From Clostridiaceae bacterium (GTDB lineage: Bacteria; Bacillota; Clostridia; Saccharofermentanales; Saccharofermentanaceae): DNA of 64,000 nucleotides. Below the pieces are notes generated by a model that saw only the letters and a program-made list of their open reading frames with translations, did not search any database and was not told where the DNA came from. Location: the NCBI GenBank assembly GCA_012729635.1, contig JAAYCT010000012.1:29874-93873 (forward strand). Reading direction: 5' to 3'. Every line of letters begins with the position of its first letter. Position 1 is the stretch's first letter. The position numbers and the translations under genes are program-made. Of this stretch, positions 17,984 through 27,429 are shown piece by piece.

Positions 17984-19009
17984 ATGATATATAAAAATAC
18001 GACGAAAGGCAACACTGCCGGAGAATATCGCATCGGATTAGCGCCAATGGCCGGGACCACGGATGTCACATTTCGAAGGATTTGCAAGGGCTTCGGCTCC
18101 GAATTCGGATGTACCGAACTGGTCAGCGCCCGGGGAATTGCCTATCGGAAGTCTGTCGAGAGCAGTTTTCGCTATTTAATGATTGATCCGGAAGGCGAGG
18201 GACCTTGTGCAATCCAGCTGTTCGGTCATGAGCCGAAAGACTTTGCCGAGGCGATCCCGATTGTGTTGTCGCATCCGGTTTTATCTCATGCGTCCCACAT
18301 AGACCTGAATATGGGATGCCCGGTCTCGAAAGTGGTAAAAACAGGTGCCGGCGCGGCATTGATGCTGGATCTGCCGCGCGCCTTTAAAATCATTGAGGCG
18401 AGCGTCCGTGCGTCCGAGACCTTCGGATTGAAGGTGACGGTCAAGTTCCGGAAGGGATGGGACGAAAAGCACATCAACGCAGTTGAATTTGCCCGGATGT
18501 GTGCGGATGCGGGTGCGTCGTCGATTACGATTCACGCGAGGACACGGGATCAGATGTATGGCGGTGCGGCTGATTGGACGATCATTGCCGAGGCGGTTGA
18601 ATGCTTGCGCAAAACCGGAGTGCTCGTCATCGGAAACGGGGATGTATGTGACGGAGCTTCCGCCGAGCGAATGCGGGTCGAGACCGGAGCGGACGGCGTA
18701 GCGATCGGTCGGGCCGCCCTCGGAAACCCTTGGATATTTAAAGAAATCCGTTCGCATCTCGGAAAAGATGCATGTTTCAGGGAGCCGACGGCGCTTGAGC
18801 GCTCGGAGGTGATGCTTCTTCATCTGGAAGGATTGACCGAAAGACTGGGCGAGGAACGAGGGATCAAGGAGATGCGAACCCAGCTCGCCCACTATTTAAA
18901 AGGTCGGCAGAACGCGGCGGAATACAGGTCCATTGCCGTTCGTGCAAGGACAAAGTCGGAGGTCCGGGAAATTATTCATCGATGGACCGAGTCGGCCGAT
19001 ACCGTCTGA
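17984..19009 (+). CDS. dusB: tRNA-dihydrouridine synthase
   Basis: The flavoenzyme reduces uridine to dihydrouridine in tRNA D-loops. The 341-residue product is a TIM barrel with APMAGTTDVTFRR at the start, the catalytic cysteine in DLNMGCPVSKVVKTGAGAAL, HARTRDQMYGG (FMN and substrate), GNGDV and GADGVAIGRAALGNPW. The C-terminal RNA-binding helical domain follows. ATG 17984 has TGAGGT 8 nt upstream. It belongs to the DusB subgroup common in Firmicutes. Confidence 0.93.
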   Translation: MIYKNTTKGNTAGEYRIGLAPMAGTTDVTFRRICKGFGSEFGCTELVSARGIAYRKSVESSFRYLMIDPEGEGPCAIQLFGHEPKDFAEAIPIVLSHPVLSHASHIDLNMGCPVSKVVKTGAGAALMLDLPRAFKIIEASVRASETFGLKVTVKFRKGWDEKHINAVEFARMCADAGASSITIHARTRDQMYGGAADWTIIAEAVECLRKTGVLVIGNGDVCDGASAERMRVETGADGVAIGRAALGNPWIFKEIRSHLGKDACFREPTALERSEVMLLHLEGLTERLGEERGIKEMRTQLAHYLKGRQNAAEYRSIAVRARTKSEVREIIHRWTESADTV

Positions 19010-19036
19010 TTCTTCACCAGAAAAAGGTCTGTTTTT

Positions 19037-20542
19037 TCACTTCAAAAAGCCGCCCAAAAGACCGCGAATCAATCTGCGACCGATTTCGCGACCGGCCGTG
19101 CTGGCCGCCGAGCTGACGACTTTTCCGATCGGAGAAGAAGCGGCTTTTTTCTTTTTTGCGGCGGCCTCCTTGGCCTTGGCGGCCTCCTCTTTTTGCTTTT
19201 CTTTTTGAGCTTTTTCCTCCGCTTCCTTTCGGGCCGCTTCCGTTTCGACCGCTTCTGCCGCCCGGTACTTGTCCGAGAGCATTTCGTAGGCGCTTGTCCG
19301 ATCCAAAGACTCGAGATATTTGGTGTACAGAAGAGAGCTGCTTACGACGGACCGGATTTTTTCTTCTCCGGCCGGACCGATGAGGCTTTGCGGGGGAAGA
19401 ACCAACGCACGCTCGACGACGGACGGGACACCCTTTTCGGAAAGGAAGCTGACGAGTGCTTCTCCGGTTGCGAGCTCCGTAAGAACGGTCTCGGTGTCAA
19501 ACGCATCGTTTACACGAAATGACTGCGCTGCGGCCCGAATATTTTTCTGCTCGGCCGGCGTGTACGCACGTAACGCATGCTGGACGCGGTTTCCGAGTTG
19601 AGAAAGGACGATTTGCGGGACATCCGACGGATTCTGTGTGACGAAATAGACACCGACTCCCTTGGATCGGATCAGCCGGATGACTTGCTCAACCTTTTCG
19701 ATCAGGTACTTCGGTGCGTCGTTAAACAAAAGATGCGCTTCGTCGAAGAAAAAAATCATCTTCGGCTTTTCCATGTCTCCGACTTCGGGAAGCACTTCAA
19801 AAAGCTCCGAAAGAAGCCAAAGAACAAAGGTCGAATAGAGCAAGGGGCGGGAATAGAGTTCGACCGCGTGAAGAATGTTCACCATTCCCTTGCCGTTTGC
19901 ATCGGTCTTCATCCAATCGGAAATATCAAAACTCGGTTCGCCGAAAAAGTGCGCGGCACCCTGATCTTCAAGCAGTGCAATGGATCGTTGGATTGCGCCG
20001 ACGGACGCTTTGCTTACATTTCCGTGGGAAAGGATGAAGTCGTCGGCATGGTCACCGACATACTGAAGCATCAACCGTAAATCCTTTAGGTCGAGAAGAA
20101 GCAGGCCTTGCTCGTCCGCGATGCGGAACACCATGGAAAGGACCGCGCGTTGCACATCGGAAAGATCCAGCATCCGACCGAGCAAAAGGGGTCCCATTTC
20201 GGAAACCGTGACCCGAAGGGGATGGCCGTTTACCCCGAAAACGTCGAAAAATTCGGTCGGGTAAGCCTTGTATTCAAAATCGGAGATCCCGAATTTCGCG
20301 ACGCGTTCCCGGAGCTTCCCGTTTTCGATACCGGGCAGACAAAGGCCGGACATGTCTCCTTTGATATCCGCCAAAAAAATCGGTACACCCAAATCGGAGA
20401 ATGACTCGGCAATTACTTTGAGGGTTACGGATTTACCGGTTCCGGTCGCGCCGGCGATCAATCCGTGACGATTTGCCATGGCCGGGTGGAGTAAACACCG
20501 GGTTTCTGTTCCCGCGATCCAAAGGTCGTTTCCGCTTCTCAT
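19037..20542 (-). CDS. HerA/FtsK-like ATPase of the DUF853 family
   Basis: The 501-residue protein resembles YjgR/DUF853 proteins, which are HerA-type ring ATPases of unknown exact role. Walker A is [13 protein letters not shown] at about residues 31 to 43, DIKGDMSGL follows as in the family, and Walker B is [11 protein letters not shown] near residue 280, with an [10 protein letters not shown] sensor segment. Residues about 415 to 475 are an alanine, glutamate and lysine rich coiled coil, and the tail is glycine and arginine rich. It converges on dusB with only 27 nt between the stops and has its own divergent promoter region shared with the VanY-like gene. Confidence 0.85.
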   Translation of the reverse strand: MRSGNDLWIAGTETRCLLHPAMANRHGLIAGATGTGKSVTLKVIAESFSDLGVPIFLADIKGDMSGLCLPGIENGKLRERVAKFGISDFEYKAYPTEFFDVFGVNGHPLRVTVSEMGPLLLGRMLDLSDVQRAVLSMVFRIADEQGLLLLDLKDLRLMLQYVGDHADDFILSHGNVSKASVGAIQRSIALLEDQGAAHFFGEPSFDISDWMKTDANGKGMVNILHAVELYSRPLLYSTFVLWLLSELFEVLPEVGDMEKPKMIFFFDEAHLLFNDAPKYLIEKVEQVIRLIRSKGVGVYFVTQNPSDVPQIVLSQLGNRVQHALRAYTPAEQKNIRAAAQSFRVNDAFDTETVLTELATGEALVSFLSEKGVPSVVERALVLPPQSLIGPAGEEKIRSVVSSSLLYTKYLESLDRTSAYEMLSDKYRAAEAVETEAARKEAEEKAQKEKQKEEAAKAKEAAAKKKKAASSPIGKVVSSAASTAGREIGRRLIRGLLGGFLK

Positions 20543-20648
20543 GACAGAGGTACCTCCGATTCAGTGATGATGTTATTCTACCGTAAATAAAGAGGTCGGG
20601 AAAGGGATCGATATTGTCGAAAAAACGGTGTCGTGATAACCTTGTTTC

Positions 20649-21512
20649 ATGAAAAAAGGAAATTCGTTTCAACGGGCATTCGGGATTTTCCTCTGTGCCG
20701 CGATTGTTCTTTCTTTATTGTATTTTTCGGGTGCGATGGAATCAATCATCGAAGTCTTGCCGTTCGCGAAGGAAAAACCGCGGATGAATCGGGTCGACCT
20801 GACCGAATCGGAGCTGTTTTCGTTTTCGACGGATGGTGCGACGCTTGACCGACTCGGCATTACGAGGGATGATGCGTTGTTTCTTATTAACCGGGATCAT
20901 CCGGTCCCGGAGGATCGTGAATTTGCGATCGACGAGTATAAAACGTCCGGCGTCCTGATGAATCGGGCGATGCTCGAAGATTACGCAAGACTCAGTGCCG
21001 CGGTTACCGAAAGGACGAACGACAAACTCTACGTAATGTCCTCTTTCCGCTCCTTTGAAAAGCAAAGGGCGCTTTTTGATGAAGATCCCGAGACGGCGGC
21101 AGAACCGGGATTCAGCGAGCATCATTCCGGACTTGCACTGGATGTGTATGTATATATGTATGCCGGAGCGGGATTTTTGAATTCCGAGGCCGGGAAATTT
21201 GTCAATCGAAACGCTCACGATTACGGGTTTATTATCCGGTATCCGCGCGGCAAGGAAAAAGTCACGGGATTTCCTTTCGAACCGTGGCACATACGGTATG
21301 TCGGTTCGCCGCATGCCCGCTATATCTCGCTGAACAACATCACCTTGGAGGAGTATATCGAATCGCTCGAGGAGGGTGTTTTTTACGAGATTGACGGGTC
21401 GATCGTCAGCAGACAAATCGGGGATCTTCTGTATGCTCCCCAAAAAGCGATTGACATCACCGTTTCGGAGGATAATACCGGAGGTTATATCATCACGGCG
21501 AAAATGAAATGA
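20649..21512 (+). CDS. VanY-like D-alanyl-D-alanine carboxypeptidase (M15)
   Basis: The family trims the terminal D-alanine of peptidoglycan stem peptides. The 287-residue product has an N-terminal membrane anchor (about residues 11 to 30), then the M15B domain with SSFRSFEKQ, the zinc-binding SEHHSGLALDV and EPWHIRYVG with the catalytic glutamate and a zinc histidine. A C-terminal domain of roughly 60 residues (after residue 225) is less clear. No Shine-Dalgarno site is visible before the ATG (upstream bases are CCTTGTTTC), unlike nearly every neighbour. Confidence 0.87.
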   Translation: MKKGNSFQRAFGIFLCAAIVLSLLYFSGAMESIIEVLPFAKEKPRMNRVDLTESELFSFSTDGATLDRLGITRDDALFLINRDHPVPEDREFAIDEYKTSGVLMNRAMLEDYARLSAAVTERTNDKLYVMSSFRSFEKQRALFDEDPETAAEPGFSEHHSGLALDVYVYMYAGAGFLNSEAGKFVNRNAHDYGFIIRYPRGKEKVTGFPFEPWHIRYVGSPHARYISLNNITLEEYIESLEEGVFYEIDGSIVSRQIGDLLYAPQKAIDITVSEDNTGGYIITAKMK

Positions 21513-21518
21513 TATAAT
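21513..21518 (+). promoter_or_regulatory. -10 box of the next gene at the stop of the VanY-like gene
   Basis: A perfect TATAAT begins immediately after the TGA stop and lies 40 nt before the next ATG. No -35 element stands out, so this is modest support for separate transcription. Confidence 0.35.
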
Positions 21519-21558
21519 GACTTCATGAAAACCAAAATCCGTTTGTAAGGAGAATAAA

Positions 21559-22329
21559 ATGTTAACATTCACATTAATCATTTCTCTTTCTATCGGCATT
21601 GTGCTCTGTTTCATGGGATACCGTTTTTTCAGAGTTGCCATGGCGCTCGGCGGCTTTGCCATCGGTGCCGCGATCGGGTATTTTCTTTATCCGTTTGCGG
21701 CGGAGTATCTGCCGGACGCGGGACACGGGATTTGGCTTTTGGCCTTTATGGGAATTGCCGGGATACTCGTGGCGTTTCTGTCGTTTGCGGTTTACAAGGC
21801 GGCACTCTTTTATATTTCCGCTCTTTTCACCGCATTTCTCATCGTGAAAACGTTCCTGATGAGTTTTGCGGGCGGTGTCGGTGTTGCCGCGTTTATCAAA
21901 ACGGCAATCGGTAAAACGGCAATCATGGGGAGTGCGAACGCCATTACCGACTATGAGGTGGCGGACCGGGGGACGGTCGGCGAGCTGATTCAAAAAGGTT
22001 TGGAGATGCTTCCGGGCGACACCCCGCTCGCAAAGACGGGGACGGTTTTACTGGCGGCCGTAATCGTGGGTGCGATTGTCGGAATCATTGTGTGCGTCCT
22101 GCAGAAACCGGCGATTATCGTCATGACCTCCGTGATCGGAGCGATGCTGGCGTCCGAAGGGATTTGCTCCCTTCTGGACAGCTTGGAAAATATCGACATG
22201 ACCGCAGAGTCGGTGATTGCCAATTTCTCTGTCGGCGGTGAGAATTTGGTTCTTTCCATGCTGGTCACCATACTTTTGGTCGTGGCCGGGATGGTCGTTC
22301 AATTTAAAACGACGAAGAACATGAGCTAG
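21559..22329 (+). CDS. Multi-spanning membrane protein, DUF4203-like
   Basis: The 256-residue product is almost entirely hydrophobic, with six or seven predicted membrane helices grouped as two halves of about 3 (residues 1 to 110 and 158 to 250) joined by a short soluble loop (about 125 to 155). The glycine-rich pattern GGFAIGAAIGYF and the helix layout recall DUF4203/TMEM198-like proteins, whose role is unknown. AAGGAGAATAAA precedes the ATG. Identity is tentative; no catalytic motif is visible. Confidence 0.6.
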   Translation: MLTFTLIISLSIGIVLCFMGYRFFRVAMALGGFAIGAAIGYFLYPFAAEYLPDAGHGIWLLAFMGIAGILVAFLSFAVYKAALFYISALFTAFLIVKTFLMSFAGGVGVAAFIKTAIGKTAIMGSANAITDYEVADRGTVGELIQKGLEMLPGDTPLAKTGTVLLAAVIVGAIVGIIVCVLQKPAIIVMTSVIGAMLASEGICSLLDSLENIDMTAESVIANFSVGGENLVLSMLVTILLVVAGMVVQFKTTKNMS

Positions 22330-22405
22330 TGTTTCCCGAAAAGGCCTGAAGCGAATCGGATTGAACTTCTTTGCTCGTTGCGGGGGAATTTTTTGTCGGC
22401 AGGAT

Positions 22406-23407
22406 TTATTTTTGCCCGACCATTCCGAGCATGAGGACCTTCTCGATCCATGCGTCCCAATCGGGATCAAATATCTGAAGTTCCGGGCGCTCCATCAGCG
22501 CTCCGATCGACTGGCGAATTCCTTCGTCAAAGCGGATGGACGCGAAAAAGCCCGGAACCAAACGTTTGATTTTTGAATTGTCAAAAACGACGCTGTGTGC
22601 TTTGTCTCCGTTAAGGGGACCGTCCAGAGAGGAATCCAGACGGACGAGCATATCAGTGGAAACATGGGCGATTTTCGGTGCCACACCGAGTGCCTTTGCA
22701 ATACAGGTATAGATCTGATTCCATGTGAGGGATTCGTCGGAGGTGATGTGTACCGCTTCTCCGACGGCGTGGATGTTTCCCATCAGCCCGATGAAGCCTT
22801 TGGCGAAATCGACACTGTGCGTAACGGTCCAAAGCGAACTCCCGTCTCCGTGAAGGAGAACCGGCTTCCCCGCTCGCATCCGCTCAATCTCGGTCCAGCA
22901 ACCTTTGGGACTGTGAAACGAGAGCGGAACCGATCCGTCCGCATATGTATGACTCGGACGAACGATCGTAATCGGAAAGCCGGTTTGCCGGTATTGTTGC
23001 ATCAAATAATCCTCACAGGCTATTTTCGCTTGCGAGTATTTCCAGTGCGGGTTGAAAAGCGGAGTGCTTTCCGTAACGGCGAAGTGGGATAATGGCTTTT
23101 GATAGACCGAAGCGGAACTGATAAAGATATATTGGCCGCATTTTCCCTCAAAAAGTCGTACATCCCGATGAACCTGCTCGGGAACGAACGCAATAAAATC
23201 CGCAATAACATCAAATTTCTCGTCTCCGATCAGGGAAAGAAGGGAATCCTCGTTGTTGATATCACAAGTGATTTGCCGGATATTATCCGGAACCTCTTCC
23301 ACGCGGTTTCCGCGGTTTACAAGGGTCAATTCCCAATCCGTTTCAGCCAGCGCCCGCGTGATTGACATGCTGATGGTTCCGGTACCGCCGATAAACAATG
23401 CTTTCAT
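22406..23407 (-). CDS. NAD-dependent epimerase/dehydratase (extended SDR)
   Basis: The 333-residue product has the Rossmann loop GGTGTISMSI near the start. The usual YxxxK is present as YSQAK, at about residue 129, after a serine-rich FISSASVYQK strand, so the catalytic set Ser-Tyr-Lys is complete. VRPSHTY and the late TWNQIY segment match the NAD(P)-dependent mRNA-binding-protein-like or sugar-modifying SDR subgroup. The natural substrate cannot be inferred. ATG 23407 is chosen over the GTG at 23419 because GGTGAAGG lies 5 nt before it. The gene is not in an operon. Confidence 0.83.
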   Translation of the reverse strand: MKALFIGGTGTISMSITRALAETDWELTLVNRGNRVEEVPDNIRQITCDINNEDSLLSLIGDEKFDVIADFIAFVPEQVHRDVRLFEGKCGQYIFISSASVYQKPLSHFAVTESTPLFNPHWKYSQAKIACEDYLMQQYRQTGFPITIVRPSHTYADGSVPLSFHSPKGCWTEIERMRAGKPVLLHGDGSSLWTVTHSVDFAKGFIGLMGNIHAVGEAVHITSDESLTWNQIYTCIAKALGVAPKIAHVSTDMLVRLDSSLDGPLNGDKAHSVVFDNSKIKRLVPGFFASIRFDEGIRQSIGALMERPELQIFDPDWDAWIEKVLMLGMVGQK

Positions 23408-23498
23408 GGTCGCCTTCACCCTCTAATCTCGAATCCGATCTACGAGATCATTATATCATTTCCAAATCGCAGATTATCTTTCCTTTTGCACCGGATGC

Positions 23499-23527
23499 TT
23501 GAATAATCCCTTCGACCGCATTAGAAT
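23499..23527 (+). promoter_or_regulatory. Promoter of the candidate small RNA
   Basis: TTGAAT and TAGAAT are exactly 17 nt apart. No open gene lies downstream on this strand, only the candidate RNA and its terminator. Confidence 0.65.
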
Positions 23528-23533
23528 CTTTAT

Positions 23534-23629
23534 ATGATGTCTATATGAGGCCCCCTTGTATAGGCAGGCATTTGTACGGGGGTACGCTGACGAAGGCGAT
23601 GCGGTAACGCATCGCCTTCATCTGTTTTT
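23534..23629 (+). ncRNA. Candidate small RNA of about 95 nt
   Basis: The stretch starts about 7 nt after a good promoter and ends at a perfect 12-bp hairpin with a GTAA loop followed by T5. The body has CCCCC at 23551 and GGGGG at 23578, which could pair as a second stem. The largest reading frame is 20 codons (from 23545) without a ribosome binding site. The neighbouring genes both lie on the other strand, so this is neither a leader nor a readthrough product. Function unknown. Confidence 0.6.
23592..23629 (+). terminator. Intrinsic terminator of the candidate small RNA
   Basis: GAAGGCGATGCG and CGCATCGCCTTC form a perfect 12-bp stem with a GTAA tetraloop, followed by ATCTGTTTTT. On the minus strand the same stem lies downstream of the small-export-protein operon and could help end that transcript as well. 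Confidence 0.8.
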
Positions 23630-23649
23630 ACGGATCGTTTGGGATATCG

Positions 23650-24144
23650 CTATAAGAGAAAATTCAAAAAACCCAGAACTCCGTAGGTAATCGCGGTGAC
23701 AATAACGCCCGCAATCAGTACGCCGAGGGAGATGGCCAGCATGGCGTCGCGAAAACGCACCTCAAAAAGGGCTGCGATTCCCGCACCCGTCCATGCTCCG
23801 GTGACCGGAAGCGGGATGGCGACGAAGAAAACCAGGCTCCAGAATGTGACCCCTTTCATTTTTTCCGCCCTGCGAACAAAGCGCGCTTCAAATTTCTCTA
23901 CGAGTTTTCTTGATTTTTCGTACTTCCTCATCCAGTCGAAAACCTTCCGGACAAAAAGAAGGATAAAAGGAACAGGAAACAGGTTCCCGGCGACAGCCAG
24001 GAGGTAGTTCTGCCAGAACGGCAGGCCGAGAGGCGCACCCACCAGCGGAATTGCTCCCCGTAGTTCCAGAATCGGTATCATCGAGACAATGAAAACCGCT
24101 ATCGGTCCGTACGGACGAAAAAACGCAATAATCGCATCTTTCAT
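23650..24144 (-). CDS. Small multidrug-export family membrane protein (COG2426)
   Basis: The 164-residue product begins with PILELRGAIPL and the phrase GLPFWQNYLL, the signature of the COG2426 "putative small multidrug export protein" family. Three or four membrane helices are visible, with a basic cytoplasmic loop (about residues 69 to 96) in the middle. The family's transport role is unproven. It is the third gene of a likely operon, 29 nt after the 2-hydroxyacid dehydrogenase gene. Confidence 0.75.
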   Translation of the reverse strand: MKDAIIAFFRPYGPIAVFIVSMIPILELRGAIPLVGAPLGLPFWQNYLLAVAGNLFPVPFILLFVRKVFDWMRKYEKSRKLVEKFEARFVRRAEKMKGVTFWSLVFFVAIPLPVTGAWTGAGIAALFEVRFRDAMLAISLGVLIAGVIVTAITYGVLGFLNFLL

Positions 24145-24173
24145 GGATCGCCTCCGAAAAGCAAAAATCGTGT

Positions 24174-25148
24174 CTAGGATACCACATTTTCAGGGTTGTC
24201 GGAAAGAAATGCACGAAGATTCGAAACGGCGGTGCGAATCAGACGCGCACGCGTCTCAAGAGGCGCCCAGGCGATGTGCGGCGTTATTATACAGTTTGGT
24301 GCGTAAAGTAAGGGGTTATCGGGTTTTGCCGGTTCGACGGAAAGAACGTCGACCGCAACTCCGGACAGTTTACCCGCGCAAAGAGCATCCGCGACTGCTT
24401 TTTCATCGATTAACGGGCCTCGCGCGGCGTTAATCAGGAAAGCGCCGTCTTTCATATCCCGGATGGCGTTTTCGTCAATCAGACGATAGGTTTGTTCGGT
24501 CAAGGGGCAGTGCAGGGAAAGAAAGTCGGAGCGTTTGAAAAGCTCTTCTTTGGAGACGGTTGAGGGAGCGGCAGGGTCGTCCTCCGGAAGAGACGTGCCT
24601 TCAGAGCCCGGCCTTCCGCATGCAAGAACGGTCATCCCGAGCTCCCGGGCGACACGAGCAACCGTTTTTGCGATTCTGCCGTAGCCGTATAGCCCGAGTG
24701 TTTTCCCGGACAACTCAATCAACGGACCGTCCCAGAAACAAAAATGCGGCGTCTGCATCCATTTCCCGTCGTGGACCAAACGGTCGTGATGTCCGACTCG
24801 ATTGGATAATTCGAGTAATAGCGCAATTGTTGCCTGCGCGGTTGCCATCGTTGCGTATTCCGGAATATTGGTCACCGTAATTCCCAAATCGGCAGCGGTC
24901 TGAACATCGATGACATTGTATCCCGTAGCCAGAACTCCGATGTACTTTATACCGGGAAAAGCGCAAAGCCGTTTCCGATCAAAAGTGACCTTGCTCGTTA
25001 AAACGATTTCGGCGTCTCCGATTCGCTCGTCGGCCATTGATTCCGGGGTTTGGTCATATACCGTAAGGCGGCCGAACTCCTCCAGGGCAGACCATGAAAG
25101 GTCGCCGGGGTTCATTGTATATCCGTCCAGAACAACTATTTTTTTCAT
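24174..25148 (-). CDS. D-2-hydroxyacid dehydrogenase (glycerate dehydrogenase-like)
   Basis: The 324-residue product has the D-isomer-specific fold: a lid domain, the NAD loop LGLYGYGRIAKTVA, and the catalytic Arg-Glu-His set in INAARGPLIDE, VDVLSVEP and PHIAWAP. It is closest in style to the HprA-type glycerate dehydrogenases (GYNVIDV and IPEYATMATAQ). Its start overlaps the nfnAB stop by 4 bp (ATGA), so it is in the same operon and translationally coupled; the shared theme is NAD(P)H handling. Reaction direction and substrate are unproven. Confidence 0.87.
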   Translation of the reverse strand: MKKIVVLDGYTMNPGDLSWSALEEFGRLTVYDQTPESMADERIGDAEIVLTSKVTFDRKRLCAFPGIKYIGVLATGYNVIDVQTAADLGITVTNIPEYATMATAQATIALLLELSNRVGHHDRLVHDGKWMQTPHFCFWDGPLIELSGKTLGLYGYGRIAKTVARVARELGMTVLACGRPGSEGTSLPEDDPAAPSTVSKEELFKRSDFLSLHCPLTEQTYRLIDENAIRDMKDGAFLINAARGPLIDEKAVADALCAGKLSGVAVDVLSVEPAKPDNPLLYAPNCIITPHIAWAPLETRARLIRTAVSNLRAFLSDNPENVVS

Positions 25149-27370
25149 AAGCCCCGAATGTATTCGTCGATGGATACAGCCGCTGTTTTTCCGGCACCCA
25201 TCGCCATAATTACGGTCGCCGCGCCGGTCGCCGCGTCTCCTCCGGCGAAAACACCCGGCCGTGACGTCGCCATGCGTTGGTCGGTTACGATCGTTCCCGA
25301 GCTTGCCACCTCAATTCCTGCGGTGTTCGCCCGAATCATGGGATTCGGAGAGGTGCCGATCGCGACAATTACCGTGTCGACCGGAATGCGGGATTCGGAG
25401 CCGATTTTAACGATCGGGCGTCTGCGTCCGGAGGCGTCCGGCTCTCCGAGCTCCATCTCTACGACCTCCATCTCGCATACCTCGCCATGCTCGTCCCCCA
25501 ATATCCGTGTCGGAGCACACAGGTTTTTAAATACGATGCCTTCTTCCTTGGCGTGGTGGACCTCTTCGGATCGTGCGGGCATCTCCGCATCCGAACGCCG
25601 GTAGACGATATATACCGTCTCGGCACCGAGACGTTTTGCGGTGCGTGCCGCATCCATGGCGACATTTCCCCCGCCGATGACGGCAACCGTTCGACCTCGG
25701 GATATCGGTGTGTCGTACCGATCGTCATAGGCCTTCATCAGGTTTGCGCGTGTCAGAAACTCGTTTGCGGAGCATACACCGTTCAGGGACTCGCCCTCTA
25801 TGTTCATAAAGGACGGTAACCCCGCTCCCGAAGCGATATAAACCGCTTTGTATCCCTGTTCAAACAGATCATCGACGGAAAGGGTTTTTCCGATGACCGT
25901 ATTATGCAAGATTTGGACGCCACGCGCCTTAAGAACTTCGATTTCTTTGTCCACGATGGATTTGGGCAGACGAAACTCCGGAATTCCGTAAGTGAGAACA
26001 CCGCCGGCCTTGTGAAATGCCTCGAAAATCGTCACGTCGTAGCCCAGTAGCGCAAGATCTCCGGCGCAGGCCAGTCCCGAAGGCCCCGAACCGATAATAG
26101 CGACCTTGTGGCCGTTGGAAGCGCCCGGCATCGGAAGTGCTTTCTGATGGGCGAAATGGTAGTCCGCCACGAATCGCTCCAGTTGCCCGATTGCGACCGG
26201 TTCACCTTTGCTCTTGCGCACGCAGACCGCCTCGCACTGGGTTTCCTGAGGACAAACACGACCGCAAACAGCCGGGAGACAATTGGTTTCCAATATGATC
26301 CGGTACGCTTCCTCAAATTGCCCGGCCACCACTTTCCGGATGAATTCAGGAATTTGAACATGAACCGGACACCCGTCAACGCAGGGCTTATATTTGCAGT
26401 TGAGGCATCGCTTGGCTTCCTCGATTGCCATTTCGGGCGTGTAGCCCAGGGTGACCTCATCGAAATTAGCAATGCGCTTCTCGGGTTTTTGCTCCGGTAC
26501 GGGCACCTTTTTCGGGGACATATTCGGTTTCCGGTTCTGATCCAGACCGATTCGGCAGGTGTGATCGGAATCCGACTCTTCCTGATTGCGAAAAAAGGCT
26601 TTCCTTCGAATCAGTTCATCAAAATCAACGAGATGTCCGTCGAAGTCGGGACCGTCCACACAGGCGAACTTTACCTTGCCGTCAACGGTGACGCGGCATC
26701 CGCCGCACATTCCCGTACCGTCGATCATAATCGGGTCCAGGCTGACGATGGTATGGATACCGTGCTCTCGGGTCAGCTCGCAAACTTTTTTCATCATGAT
26801 CAACGGACCGATGGTTACCACCAAATCATAATTTGCGCCTTCTTCGATACGCTTACGAAGAATATCGGTGACATAGCCCTTTTGCCCGTAAGAACCGTCA
26901 TCCGTCGAAACGATCAGACGATCGGAAGCCGTGGCCATCTCGTCTTCGAGGAAAACAAAATCCTTCGATCGAAAACCCGCAATCATTTCCACATGCGTTT
27001 TCTTTTCGTGTAAGGCTTTTGCGGAAGGATAGGCAATCGCGCATCCGACCCCGCCTCCGATAACACAAGCTCTTTGATATCCGTCCAATTCGGTCGGCTT
27101 ACCGAGCGGGCCGACGAAATCAAGGATCGAATCCCCCTCGTTTTTTTCCGCGAGCAGCTTGGTGGATCGACCGACCGCCTGGAAAATAATGGTAACGGTA
27201 CCTTTTTCGCGATTATAATCCGCAATGGTTAGAGGTACTCTTTCCCCGAACTCGTCAACACGAAAAATGATGAACTGACCGGCCTGTGCCTTTTTTGCAA
27301 TAAGAGGGGCCTTTATTTCCATCATGGTAATCAGGTTATTGAGTCGTCTTTTCGATATGATTTTGTACAT
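25145..27370 (-). CDS. nfnAB: Fused NfnA-NfnB (NADH-dependent reduced ferredoxin:NADP+ oxidoreductase-like)
   Basis: The 741-residue product joins the two Nfn subunits. Residues 1 to about 275 are a ferredoxin-NADP reductase-like FAD/NAD domain with a [2Fe-2S] motif (DGTGMCGGCRVT plus a later FACVDG). Residues about 285 to 741 are a GltD-like subunit with [4Fe-4S] cysteines in CLNCKYKPCVDGCP and CGRVCPQETQCEAVC, FAD loop IGSGPSGLACAG and NADP loop VIGGGNVAMDAA, ending AGGDAATGAATV. In anaerobes Nfn bifurcates electrons between NADPH, NADH and ferredoxin. A sulfide dehydrogenase or glutamate-synthase-like role is the alternative. GGAAGG precedes the ATG. It is the first gene of a three-gene operon. 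Confidence 0.9.
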   Translation of the reverse strand: MYKIISKRRLNNLITMMEIKAPLIAKKAQAGQFIIFRVDEFGERVPLTIADYNREKGTVTIIFQAVGRSTKLLAEKNEGDSILDFVGPLGKPTELDGYQRACVIGGGVGCAIAYPSAKALHEKKTHVEMIAGFRSKDFVFLEDEMATASDRLIVSTDDGSYGQKGYVTDILRKRIEEGANYDLVVTIGPLIMMKKVCELTREHGIHTIVSLDPIMIDGTGMCGGCRVTVDGKVKFACVDGPDFDGHLVDFDELIRRKAFFRNQEESDSDHTCRIGLDQNRKPNMSPKKVPVPEQKPEKRIANFDEVTLGYTPEMAIEEAKRCLNCKYKPCVDGCPVHVQIPEFIRKVVAGQFEEAYRIILETNCLPAVCGRVCPQETQCEAVCVRKSKGEPVAIGQLERFVADYHFAHQKALPMPGASNGHKVAIIGSGPSGLACAGDLALLGYDVTIFEAFHKAGGVLTYGIPEFRLPKSIVDKEIEVLKARGVQILHNTVIGKTLSVDDLFEQGYKAVYIASGAGLPSFMNIEGESLNGVCSANEFLTRANLMKAYDDRYDTPISRGRTVAVIGGGNVAMDAARTAKRLGAETVYIVYRRSDAEMPARSEEVHHAKEEGIVFKNLCAPTRILGDEHGEVCEMEVVEMELGEPDASGRRRPIVKIGSESRIPVDTVIVAIGTSPNPMIRANTAGIEVASSGTIVTDQRMATSRPGVFAGGDAATGAATVIMAMGAGKTAAVSIDEYIRGL

Positions 27371-27389
27371 AATAATTCCTTCCGTCTGC

Positions 27390-27417
27390 GAGTTTCGGTT
27401 TGATCGCCCCGAAACTC
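27390..27417 (-). promoter_or_regulatory. Hairpin in the nfnAB leader
   Basis: GAGTTTCGG and CCGAAACTC form a perfect 9-bp stem around a 10-nt loop, between the promoter and the ribosome binding site of nfnAB. No T-run follows, so it is not a terminator. It could be a protein-binding site or an mRNA stability element. Confidence 0.5.
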
Positions 27418-27429
27418 TTGTTGGGGAGA

